A program made the position numbers and the translations under genes. Under the pieces are notes generated by a model. The model did not search any database. It was not told the origin of the DNA and was given only the letters and a program-made list of their open reading frames with translations. Positions 27,542 to 35,384 of a stretch of DNA of 64,000 nucleotides are shown piece after piece. Source of the stretch: Albibacterium bauzanense (GTDB lineage Bacteria > Bacteroidota > Bacteroidia > Sphingobacteriales > Sphingobacteriaceae); NCBI RefSeq assembly GCF_004339765.1, contig NZ_SMGO01000001.1, positions 1,178,001-1,242,000 on the forward strand, given 5' to 3'. Positions within the stretch are counted from its first letter, which is position 1, and every line of letters starts with the position of its first letter.

Positions 27542-29306
27542 AATCTCCTTCTGCATAAAGTGCTTCTATATCCTGCGCATTATTGCTCAAAATAACCTTT
27601 CGCTTTAAACTAAGCTTGGGTGTTAGCTCACTGGCCTCTATGGTCCATTCTTTTGGTAAAAGAATAAATTTCTTGATCTGTTCCCAATGACCAAAATCAG
27701 TATTTAACCGATCAATCTCTCGCTGATATTTATCAATAACTGTCGGCAATTTAATAATTTCCTCCTTGTTGGTCCATTCAATCCCCTTCACCTTACACCA
27801 GGATTTCAATTGATCAAATGCGGGTACAATCAATGCGGATGGAAATCGCCTGCCTTCTCCTATTACCATCACCTGGGCAATAAGAACAGATTCCATAAAC
27901 TTATTCTCCAAGGCCTGCGGAGCAATGAACTTTCCGCCGGAGGTTTTGAACATCTCTTTTTTACGATCTGTTATTTTCAAAAAGCCATCTTTACTAAGCT
28001 CACCGATATCTCCCGTATGCATAAAGCCATCCTTATCCAAAACGTCTGCCGTAGCCTGTTCATTTTTATAATAGTTCTTAAAAACGCTGGGCCCTTTACA
28101 CAATACCTCTCCGTCTTCAGCAATCTTCACCTCCAAATTAGAAAGCACCTTACCTACCGTACCAAATCTAATCTCATCATCCCTGGTTCCGTTAACTGCA
28201 ATTACAGGCGAAGTTTCAGTAAGTCCATAACCCTCTAAAACCGGAATATCTGCTGCCCAGAAAACACGGGCCAAACGTTCTTGTAAAGCAGCTCCCCCAG
28301 ATATCAATGCAACAACATTTCCTCCTAAGGCTTCCTGCCATTTAACAAACACCAGTTTCCGGGCTATCTTCAATTGCAAATTATAAAAAGCACTATTATT
28401 AAGAGGTTCCTTGTATTTTAATCCTAAATCTAATGCCCAAAAGAAAATCCCTTTCTTAATACCGGTAAGAGCTTTTCCCTTAGCAACAATCGCCTCATAC
28501 ACTTTCTCCAATACCCTCGGAACCGTTGTAAAACCATTCGGTTTAACATCATTAATATCCTTAATAATCGTGTCCATACTCTCTGCATAATAAACCGATA
28601 TTCCCAAAGAAAAGTATATATAAACCACCATCCGCTCAAAAACATGAGAAAGCGGAAGGAAACTTACGGCCACTTTATATTCCGCAGGAAATAAGGATTG
28701 ACAAGCCATTACATTGCTCATCAAATTTAGATGGCTTAAACAAACTCCCTTAGGCTTACCGGTAGTACCCGAAGTATATATTAACGTTAACAGATCGTCT
28801 TCCGAAACAGCATCCCGATACTCATTCAAATCTATTCCTTTTGATTTTCCCTCTTCTAACAAATCAAGCCAGCATGTAACGCCTTCAATCCTATCAAAAG
28901 AATATACCGGGATATCCGATGATGCAGCATCCAATGCTACTCTAAGCTTTGCATACAGTTCAGCATTTGATACAAAGATCATTTTCACTTCTGCATCCTT
29001 CAGGATATGTTGCAAATCCTGTTCAGCTAAAGTTGGGTATAATGGAACTACTGCTGCTCCCAATTGCATAACACCAAAATCGCAAAAGTTCCACTCGGGC
29101 CTATTAGCCGACATCAAAGCAACCTTATCATTCTTTGCAATTCCTTTAAAAGCCAGTGCCCTGCTTAAATCATTAACCAGGTGTATAAAGTCTTCAGTAC
29201 TATATATTTTCCACTTCCCATCAAACTTTCCGGCAACCATAACCTCTTTTGAAAAATGCTTTTCATAGTTTTTCAATAAATCAAATACTCTTTTAATCTC
29301 AGCCAT
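27534..29306 (-). CDS. long-chain fatty acyl-CoA synthetase (AMP-forming)
   Basis: A 590-residue member of the ANL superfamily that activates fatty acids with ATP and CoA. The AMP-binding motif LIYTSGTTGKPKG is near residue 172. EGYGLTETSPVIAVN near 365 and the hinge/ATP motif HTGDIGELSKDGFLKITDRKKEMFK (near 445) follow. The length and the split C-terminal domain with an insertion before the last lysine region fit the Bacteroidota FAA1-type long-chain synthetases (COG1022). It supplies substrate for the fad operon at 16.8-22.7 kb, although it is transcribed separately. It is convergent and slightly overlapping with nhaA. Confidence 0.92.
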   Translation of the reverse strand: MAEIKRVFDLLKNYEKHFSKEVMVAGKFDGKWKIYSTEDFIHLVNDLSRALAFKGIAKNDKVALMSANRPEWNFCDFGVMQLGAAVVPLYPTLAEQDLQHILKDAEVKMIFVSNAELYAKLRVALDAASSDIPVYSFDRIEGVTCWLDLLEEGKSKGIDLNEYRDAVSEDDLLTLIYTSGTTGKPKGVCLSHLNLMSNVMACQSLFPAEYKVAVSFLPLSHVFERMVVYIYFSLGISVYYAESMDTIIKDINDVKPNGFTTVPRVLEKVYEAIVAKGKALTGIKKGIFFWALDLGLKYKEPLNNSAFYNLQLKIARKLVFVKWQEALGGNVVALISGGAALQERLARVFWAADIPVLEGYGLTETSPVIAVNGTRDDEIRFGTVGKVLSNLEVKIAEDGEVLCKGPSVFKNYYKNEQATADVLDKDGFMHTGDIGELSKDGFLKITDRKKEMFKTSGGKFIAPQALENKFMESVLIAQVMVIGEGRRFPSALIVPAFDQLKSWCKVKGIEWTNKEEIIKLPTVIDKYQREIDRLNTDFGHWEQIKKFILLPKEWTIEASELTPKLSLKRKVILSNNAQDIEALYAEGDSN

Positions 29307-29430
29307 TTCTTAAAGAATTTAAAGTTATCCTACCTTTCCCAATTTAATAATTTATTTAATCAAAAAGATGCTCTAAAATAAAATATCCACAAAACTATTA
29401 GCAATTCCATCATTTATGGATGCTTGGCAC

Positions 29431-29438
29431 TAAATTTG
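29431..29438 (+). promoter_or_regulatory. -7 element for the 165-residue barrel-like gene
   Basis: TAAATTTG, an exact TAnnTTTG match, 28 bp upstream of the ATG at 29467. No -33 TTG is evident at the usual spacing. Confidence 0.4.
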
Positions 29439-29466
29439 GAGGTAAAAAAGCATCATCAAATAAAAA

Positions 29467-29964
29467 ATGAACATGAAAAAATTATTTTTACTTTTTTTAA
29501 CGATCGGAGTATTCGGTCTATCTCAACAACAAGCTCAGGCTCAGGAACTAGGAACCGACTATCGGAATGCAATTGGAGGAAGATTCGGAATTGCGAATGG
29601 TATAACCTTCAAACATTTTATAGACAATGATCGTGCACTAGACTTTATTGTCAATTTTAGAAGCAAAAAAGATTCTTATTCTACGTTTCGTGTTATCGGT
29701 TTATATGAATTCCATAATCCTATAAACAATGCGCCCGGACTTAAATGGTATTACGGTGCCGGTGGTGGTGTTGGTGTTTATACTAATAAGCATACAGACA
29801 ACTCTGAAGTTGCTTTAAGCTTTGATGGTGTTTTAGGTCTTGATTACAAGTTTACCGGAGCGCCTATCAATGTTTCTTTAGACTGGAAACCAGCACTTGA
29901 AATTACCCCGGATACAGGTTTTGATGCAGAAGGATTTGGATTATCCATCCGCTTCGCATTTTAA
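29467..29964 (+). CDS. small outer-membrane beta-barrel-like protein
   Basis: A 165-residue exported protein with a clear signal peptide (residues 1-23, cleavage near AQAQ). The mature part has alternating aromatic/polar strands with Gly-rich turns (YYGAGGGVGVY, near residue 97) and ends in LSIRFAF, a C-terminal Phe typical of barrel proteins inserted by the BAM machinery. It resembles the small OmpW/OmpX-like barrels that Bacteroidota carry in many copies; no specific function is suggested. It is a single gene with its own promoter element and a strong terminator. Confidence 0.75.
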   Translation: MNMKKLFLLFLTIGVFGLSQQQAQAQELGTDYRNAIGGRFGIANGITFKHFIDNDRALDFIVNFRSKKDSYSTFRVIGLYEFHNPINNAPGLKWYYGAGGGVGVYTNKHTDNSEVALSFDGVLGLDYKFTGAPINVSLDWKPALEITPDTGFDAEGFGLSIRFAF

Positions 29965-29984
29965 TACAGGAAATTAATACGGTC

Positions 29985-30021
29985 AAAAAGCAGGCTGCCT
30001 CAATGAGGCAGCCTGCTTTTT
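29985..30021 (+). terminator. strong intrinsic terminator
   Basis: A 16-bp perfect stem (29985-30000 with 30006-30021), 5-nt loop and a T run to 30023. It closes the barrel-protein gene before the PIG-L cassette. Confidence 0.88.
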
Positions 30022-30111
30022 TTATAGACAATTTTGTTACACACCTATTTAGAAGAATGATTTGGAATACCTCTGCAATTACCTATTTTTAGCAAATTAA
30101 TTATAACCGAG

Positions 30112-32571
30112 ATGAAATATTTTCTACTTATACTGTCACTATTTTATTCATTTGGTGCGTTCTCTCAACAGATCCGCCCTTCAAATTCAGACGATATTTA
30201 TAAGGAGATTAATATGCTGAAAAAGCTGCCCAGAGTACTTTATTTAGCAGCACATCCAGACGATGAGAATACAGGACTACTGGCTTGGCTGGTAAATCAA
30301 CAACATATCAATACTGCTTATTTATCTCTTACAAGAGGAGATGGCGGACAAAATTTAATCGGTAGCGAGCAAGGCCCTGCATTAGGCCTAATCAGAACTT
30401 ATGAGTTGCTGGAAGCACGGAAAGTTGACGGTGCTAAACAATTCTTTTCAACAGCTATCGACTTTGGCTTTTCCAAAAACCCAGACGATACCTTCAAACA
30501 ATGGGATGCTGATAAAATTACGGCAAACGTAGTATGGGTAATCCGAAACTTCCGCCCCGATATCATTATTACCCGGTTTCCACCAAGCGCGGCAGCTGGT
30601 CATGGCCAGCACTGGTCTTCAGCAATCATTGCTGAAGAAGCCTTTAAAGCTGCAGCCGATAAAAACCGATATCCTGAACAGCTTACAAAGGTTGATGTTT
30701 GGCAAGCAAAAAGATTAGTAGGAAACACGTTCCGCTTCGGAAGTGAAAACACCACAAGCGAAGATCAGTTTAAAGTTACCATCGGACAATACGATCCGGG
30801 CTTAGGAATGGGCTATGGCGAACTTGCCGGATTAAGCAGAAGTATGCACCAAAGCCAGGGAGCAGGAACAGCATCGGTTGCTGGTATTCGTACTGAATAC
30901 TTCACACCTGTACTGGGAGACCCAATCAAAACATCACTATTCGATGGTATTAAATCGAGCTGGACAGACATACAAAAACCAGCGATCGATAATGCGCTTG
31001 ATCAACTGATTGCTCAATATGATTTCAGAAGGCCTGATCGAAGCGTTCCGCAACTTCTGGCACTCAGAAAACTAATCCGATCAATCGATGATAAAAAGCT
31101 AAAAGAAGAAAAGCTACTCGCGCTTGATCAAATTATACTCAGTGCTTCTGGATTCATGGCAGAAATGGTAACCAAAGTACCTGAGGCTGTAGCCGGTGAT
31201 AAACTAGCTTTCCAACTGAACGTAATAAGCAGATCAGAAAGCCCGGTATCCATCCAAAAAATACAGTATCCTCTTCATGCAGAACAGCTAAATAAAAAAC
31301 TATTTCCTGACTCCTTAACTAATTTCAGCTACGAAGTACAGATTCCGGAAAACAGCGAAATCTCTGAACCCTACTGGTTAAAACACCCTTTTAAGAGCGC
31401 AGCACAATACGATGTTCAGATCGATTCGCTTGTCGGCTTACCACTGGCTCCATCAGCTCTAAACGCAAAATTATCACTGCTGATTGGTGATGAAGCATTC
31501 GAAGTGAACGTACCTTTCTCTTACAAAAAATTAGATCCTATTAAAGGTGACCTGGTAGAACCCCTGCGAATTATACCAGCCGTAAACATTAAATTCTCAC
31601 AACCATTATTCTTCCAAAGTGCAAACCCTAATGTAGAAGTTATCCTTCATTCTGAGAAAGACATTCCAAATGCAAGTCTGACTATCAAAAGCGGCAATCA
31701 GCTTCTATCTACTGTAAACAACATTAATTTAAGAGCTAATTCTGATACAACCATTCATATCCGAATCAATCCAACTGAAATAAACAACAGATCGGCTACA
31801 ACTAATCCTTCCCTGGAAGCTGCGCTGCAGGTTGGAAATAAATCTTATACAAAAGACAAACACATTATACGCTATAACCACATACCAACTCTACAATACT
31901 TTACCTCGGCAAGTACACTGCTTGTTAATGGCGATTTACAGGTAAAGGCTCATAAGGTAGGTTATATTCTAGGAGCAGGAGACATCATTCCTGATTTCTT
32001 ACGCATGGCAGGAATCGAAGTTACTATCCTACAAGAAAGCGACTTCGCGAATGTCAGCAAACTAATAGGCTTCGATGCAATTATAGCAGGTATCCGGGCT
32101 ATAAACGTAGAAAAAAGAATGCCGCAATGGATGCCTGTCCTGAATCAATACATTCAGAACGGCGGAACGGTAATTATGCAGTTCAATACCCTGCAAGACA
32201 TGTCTACCACCAACATCGGCCCCTATCCTTTCACTATAGGAAGAAACCGGGTAACCGAAGAGAATTCGCCGGTTGAGTTTCTAGCTCCGGCAAGTCCGCT
32301 TTTAAATACCCCAAACAAGATCACTCAAACAGATTTTCAGGGATGGATTCAAGAAAGAGGCCTCTATTTCTTAAACACCTGGGATGAACATTATACTCCT
32401 CTATTCAAAATGAACGATACAGGCGAAGAGCCTCTTGAAGGAGGAACCATTTATACACAATACGGAAAAGGATACTTTATATATACTCCTTTGGCTTTTT
32501 TCAGACAACTAACCATTGGTAACAAGGGTGCAACCAAATTATTCTTTAACATGCTTTCAATCGGAAAATGA
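30112..32571 (+). CDS. secreted PIG-L/LmbE-family deacetylase, long form
   Basis: An 819-residue exported protein (signal peptide about 1-19). The N-terminal PIG-L domain (about 38-300) has the zinc-binding AHPDDE (His48, Asp50, Asp51, Glu52) and the third ligand region AGHGQHW (His164, His167). These enzymes hydrolyse N-acetyl groups from GlcNAc-type sugars or related amides. The remaining 500 residues hold beta-rich domains and a C-terminal region resembling a glutamine-amidotransferase-like/ThuA-type fold without obvious catalytic residues (DAIIAGIRAINVEKRMPQW, GTVIMQFNTL). The stop codon overlaps the start of the next gene (TGATG). It is the first gene of a three-gene coupled unit with a microprotein and a sodium symporter. 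Confidence 0.85.
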   Translation: MKYFLLILSLFYSFGAFSQQIRPSNSDDIYKEINMLKKLPRVLYLAAHPDDENTGLLAWLVNQQHINTAYLSLTRGDGGQNLIGSEQGPALGLIRTYELLEARKVDGAKQFFSTAIDFGFSKNPDDTFKQWDADKITANVVWVIRNFRPDIIITRFPPSAAAGHGQHWSSAIIAEEAFKAAADKNRYPEQLTKVDVWQAKRLVGNTFRFGSENTTSEDQFKVTIGQYDPGLGMGYGELAGLSRSMHQSQGAGTASVAGIRTEYFTPVLGDPIKTSLFDGIKSSWTDIQKPAIDNALDQLIAQYDFRRPDRSVPQLLALRKLIRSIDDKKLKEEKLLALDQIILSASGFMAEMVTKVPEAVAGDKLAFQLNVISRSESPVSIQKIQYPLHAEQLNKKLFPDSLTNFSYEVQIPENSEISEPYWLKHPFKSAAQYDVQIDSLVGLPLAPSALNAKLSLLIGDEAFEVNVPFSYKKLDPIKGDLVEPLRIIPAVNIKFSQPLFFQSANPNVEVILHSEKDIPNASLTIKSGNQLLSTVNNINLRANSDTTIHIRINPTEINNRSATTNPSLEAALQVGNKSYTKDKHIIRYNHIPTLQYFTSASTLLVNGDLQVKAHKVGYILGAGDIIPDFLRMAGIEVTILQESDFANVSKLIGFDAIIAGIRAINVEKRMPQWMPVLNQYIQNGGTVIMQFNTLQDMSTTNIGPYPFTIGRNRVTEENSPVEFLAPASPLLNTPNKITQTDFQGWIQERGLYFLNTWDEHYTPLFKMNDTGEEPLEGGTIYTQYGKGYFIYTPLAFFRQLTIGNKGATKLFFNMLSIGK

Positions 32572-32678
32572 TGAAAAAGAAAGATTTTGAGAGCTGGAAT
32601 TTATGGTACCTTCTATTATTTATAGCATTGGTTGCACAAATTATATTGTATTATCTTTTTACTAAATATTGGGAATGA
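32571..32678 (+). CDS. 35-residue single-pass membrane microprotein
   Basis: A 35-residue open frame with charged N-terminus (MKKKDFESW), one hydrophobic helix (about residues 11-30) and a short polar tail ending KYWE. Its ATG overlaps the stop of the PIG-L gene by one base, and its stop TGA overlaps the ATG of the symporter gene, so all three are likely translationally coupled. The layout recalls the tiny subunits encoded before sodium:solute symporters in other bacteria (for example DUF4212/DUF3311/YhdT-type proteins), but this one is shorter and I cannot assign it to a family. It may be an assembly or stability partner of the symporter. The overlap pattern makes it very likely real. Confidence 0.7.
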   Translation: MKKKDFESWNLWYLLLFIALVAQIILYYLFTKYWE

Positions 32679-34375
32679 GCAAGTTCGACTGGGCGGTTCT
32701 GTGTATAACATTACTTGCGACCATTGTATACGGAATATTCAAAGGACGCGGACAAAAGAATGCACACTCCTATCTTTTAGCAAATCAACAAATGCCCTGG
32801 TATGTTGTCATGCTCGGCATTATGGCAACTCAGGCAAGTGCTATTACCTTTCTTTCGGCACCCGGACAAGCCTATACCGATGGGATGCGCTTCGTACAAT
32901 ATTATTTTGGCGTACCCCTGGCCATGATCGTCATTTCCATCACTTTTATACCCATATTTCAACGGTTAAAAGTTTATACAGCTTATGAATTCCTTGAACA
33001 GCGATTCGATCAAAAAACACGTGTTCTTACTTCTTTCTTTTTCCTTCTTTCCAGAGGGCTTTCAACCGGAATAAGTATCTACGCACCTAGTATTATTCTA
33101 TCAACCATTCTTGACTGGAATATTTATTTAACCAATATCCTTACAGGCGGACTGTTGCTTATTTATACTTATACAGGAGGTGCTAAAGCAGTTGCACATA
33201 CCCAGAAGCTACAGTTTCTGATCATATTAGGAACCATGGCTTTCGCCGGATACCTGTTGATTCAAAACCTCCCGGGAGGAGTATCCTTTAGTGATGCCTT
33301 GTTTATCGCCGGAAAATCAGGAAAGCTCAATGTTATTACAACAGAATTCGATTTAAACGATCGATACAACATTTGGAGTGGAGTCATTGGAGGTTTCTTC
33401 CTTGCTCTTTCCTACTTCGGTACCGATCAAAGTCAGGTAGGACGTTATATATCGGCAAAAAATACCAGGACAGGAAGAATCGGATTACTCTTAAACGGCT
33501 TGGTTAAAATCCCTTTACAGTTTAGCATTCTATTGATAGGAGCACTCTTATTCGCATTCTTTGCTTTAAAACCAGCACCTGTTTATTTCAATGAGCGCTC
33601 ATTCAATCTATTAGAAAACAACTATCCTCAAATTGCTTCCGACTTTACCGCTGAGCATAATATATTGCAGGATAAACAAATAGCACTTTCCAATCAGCTA
33701 TTAGAACAGCGCGATAATGGCTCAAATGCTATTGACAATACCGTTCAAGAATACAAATTGAACCAGCAAAAGATCAAAGAGTTACACGGTCAGGTTGAGA
33801 CTACCATCAATGAAAAGAATATCAGTATTGAGAAAACGGATACTAACTATATTTTCCTCTATTTTGTTCAGAACATCCTGCCAACAGGCATGATCGGGCT
33901 ACTCTTTGCAGTTATTTTTATGGCATCCTGGGGCTCTATTGCAGCAGCTTTAAGCTCTTTGGCAACCTCTTCCTACAAAGACATTCAACAAAGCTTTTAC
34001 AAAGGAGAACATGACGATAAAAGGCAATTAATTTGCAGCCGCCTGCATACCTTGGGCTGGACAATTTTCTCTATTGGAGTAGCCATGTTTGCCACCCAGA
34101 TGGGATCATTGATTGAGGCTGTTAACATTCTCGGCTCCCTCTTTTACGGACCTATATTAGGGATATTTTTAGTGGCCTTCTACTTTAAGAAGGTCGAAGG
34201 CCCTAATGTATTTGTTGCAGCTATTTTAGCCGAAATAACAGTAATCCTTGTTTACAGCTTAGATATTATTTCTTTCTTGTGGCTCAACGTAATTGGTGCT
34301 GCAGCCGTATATTTCTTCTGTATTATAGGGTTAATCATCAAAAGGATTTACTCAACCCGGCCCCATACCTCGTAA
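32675..34375 (+). CDS. sodium:solute symporter (SSS family)
   Basis: A 566-residue membrane protein of the SSS/SLC5 family with about 13-15 transmembrane helices. Conserved segments include AITFLSAPGQAYTDGMRF (near residue 52), FLALSYFGTDQSQVGRYIS (near 245), and ASWGSIAAALSSLATSSYKD (near 415), which corresponds to the sodium-site helix 8. A soluble insert of about 70 residues (near 315-380) is predicted to be helical. The ATG at 32675 is chosen over a TTG six bases upstream because it overlaps the microprotein stop as ATGA. It probably imports a product released by the PIG-L enzyme, perhaps an amino sugar or sialic-acid-like compound, but this is inferred from context only. It overlaps the convergent gene by 28 bp. 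Confidence 0.9.
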   Translation: MSKFDWAVLCITLLATIVYGIFKGRGQKNAHSYLLANQQMPWYVVMLGIMATQASAITFLSAPGQAYTDGMRFVQYYFGVPLAMIVISITFIPIFQRLKVYTAYEFLEQRFDQKTRVLTSFFFLLSRGLSTGISIYAPSIILSTILDWNIYLTNILTGGLLLIYTYTGGAKAVAHTQKLQFLIILGTMAFAGYLLIQNLPGGVSFSDALFIAGKSGKLNVITTEFDLNDRYNIWSGVIGGFFLALSYFGTDQSQVGRYISAKNTRTGRIGLLLNGLVKIPLQFSILLIGALLFAFFALKPAPVYFNERSFNLLENNYPQIASDFTAEHNILQDKQIALSNQLLEQRDNGSNAIDNTVQEYKLNQQKIKELHGQVETTINEKNISIEKTDTNYIFLYFVQNILPTGMIGLLFAVIFMASWGSIAAALSSLATSSYKDIQQSFYKGEHDDKRQLICSRLHTLGWTIFSIGVAMFATQMGSLIEAVNILGSLFYGPILGIFLVAFYFKKVEGPNVFVAAILAEITVILVYSLDIISFLWLNVIGAAAVYFFCIIGLIIKRIYSTRPHTS

Positions 34376-35067
34376 ATACTAGCGCCTGCAGAGCTTAATC
34401 CGCTATGATGCCAATCGCCGTTTTCCAGCTTTCCATCAAAGCTAAGGCTTGCTCCTACACGATTATTATCTCTAGAAAAGAGCTCAATATTTTCTGTGTA
34501 TTTACCGTTAACAAAGCTGTACGTGCCTCCACCGGTTCCTGAAAACATCTTAGTAGCCGGATCGATCGCAAACCACTGAAAACGGCCACCTGTTAGCATC
34601 TTCAATGTTTTACGCGTACCTGTATGATTAATCGGCTCTACCTTTCCCTCTTGCATTCTGCCGGTTATTTGCCATACACCATCCAAAGGAGCACTTCCAT
34701 CGCCTGTGCGTTGCAAGCTTGCTGCCTTATTATTTAAAGCAAGCTGAAGGTTATTTCCATTGATAGAAAAGTTCGATGTTAGTTGCTTTCCAACCTCTTC
34801 CCCATTGGCTGAATTGAACTCAACATTGATTTTAATTGCATTATTCTCTACCGTATAAGGGCCGCCAAAAGTCATTACAAACTCCTTAGCTTTAAATACG
34901 CTTTGCGTAAAATAGTTATCCTGAAACAGAAGAACTGTTTTTGTATCACCCTCTTGTGATTGCCAGGATCCGGTAAGCGCTGCTGCCGATTGTGCCTTTA
35001 CTGCTGCTGAAATAAGCAACAAAAATACCATCATTATTACAGGGCTTCCTCTTAAGTTTAATTTCAT
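34348..35067 (-). CDS. exported lipocalin-like two-repeat protein (DUF4488-like)
   Basis: A 239-residue exported protein. An in-frame ATG at 35094 exists, but starting at 35067 (MKLNLRGSP) gives a normal signal peptide cleaved after VKAQ. The mature part has two similar lipocalin-like halves. The first starts LTGSWQSQEGD and the second LDGVWQITGRM; each has the W residue at the start of strand A. The second half ends with the GTYSFVNGKYTENIELF pattern known from DUF4488 proteins. A ligand is not known. The 3' end overlaps the symporter gene by 28 bp on the opposite strand. An array of 11-bp repeats lies 95-207 bp upstream of the start. Confidence 0.72.
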   Translation of the reverse strand: MKLNLRGSPVIMMVFLLLISAAVKAQSAAALTGSWQSQEGDTKTVLLFQDNYFTQSVFKAKEFVMTFGGPYTVENNAIKINVEFNSANGEEVGKQLTSNFSINGNNLQLALNNKAASLQRTGDGSAPLDGVWQITGRMQEGKVEPINHTGTRKTLKMLTGGRFQWFAIDPATKMFSGTGGGTYSFVNGKYTENIELFSRDNNRVGASLSFDGKLENGDWHHSGLSSAGASIYEVWGRVE

Positions 35068-35161
35068 AATGTACAGATTTATAGGATTTAACAATTAATT
35101 TTTAGCTCCTAACTAAGATAGTAAATTTTCTTAAAAAAGCTCATCTAACCTCATACTATAT

Positions 35162-35274
35162 AAACAGTGTTTTAACAGAAGATAAACAGTGATTGAACAG
35201 TGGTAATAGGACTGTCTGACCACTGCTTGACCACTGTTTAACCACTGTTCAACCACTGTTTGGTCCCTGTTTGA
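35162..35274. repeat. phased array of ten 11-bp repeats in two opposed arms
   Basis: Four units of type AAACAGTGnnn follow one another every 11 bp (35162, 35173, 35184, 35195). After a 3-bp spacer come six units of the reverse type CCACTGTTTGA, again every 11 bp (35209, 35220, 35231, 35242, 35253, 35264), with a few changes each. The arms are inverted copies: 35184-35204 pairs with 35241-35261 with a single mismatch. The gap 35068-35384 otherwise holds only the DUF5916 terminator (35312-35340); no open frame of note was seen. Confidence 0.85.
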
Positions 35275-35311
35275 TAAAACTCAAGCCTATTCATTATATT
35301 AACAATAAAAA

Positions 35312-35340
35312 AAGGCCTCATCTGTTTCAGATAAAGCCTT
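35312..35340 (-). terminator. terminator after the DUF5916 gene
   Basis: A two-part stem (35312-35316 with 35336-35340, and 35320-35324 with 35328-35332, with a symmetrical internal loop) followed on the minus strand by a T run (plus-strand A run 35307-35313). It closes the 719-residue gene. Confidence 0.7.
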
Positions 35341-35384
35341 GAATTAAAATATGATGAATAGACTAGCTATAAATTAGTTTTTAC

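Noticed and set aside
27810-28238. 142-codon plus-strand frame inside the acyl-CoA synthetase
   Set aside because: Antisense to a gene with clear ANL motifs; protein looks random.
30112-32571. PIG-L protein as BshB of bacillithiol synthesis, partner of bshC in this window
   Set aside because: BshB proteins are cytosolic and about 220-240 residues long; this one has a signal peptide and 819 residues, and it is coupled to a symporter instead.
32669-32674. TTG start for the sodium symporter, six bases earlier
   Set aside because: The ATG at 32675 overlaps the microprotein stop as ATGA, a common coupling arrangement, and agrees with the usual family start.
35162-35274. CRISPR array
   Set aside because: The units are 11 bp without unique spacers, occur in both orientations, and no cas gene is present.
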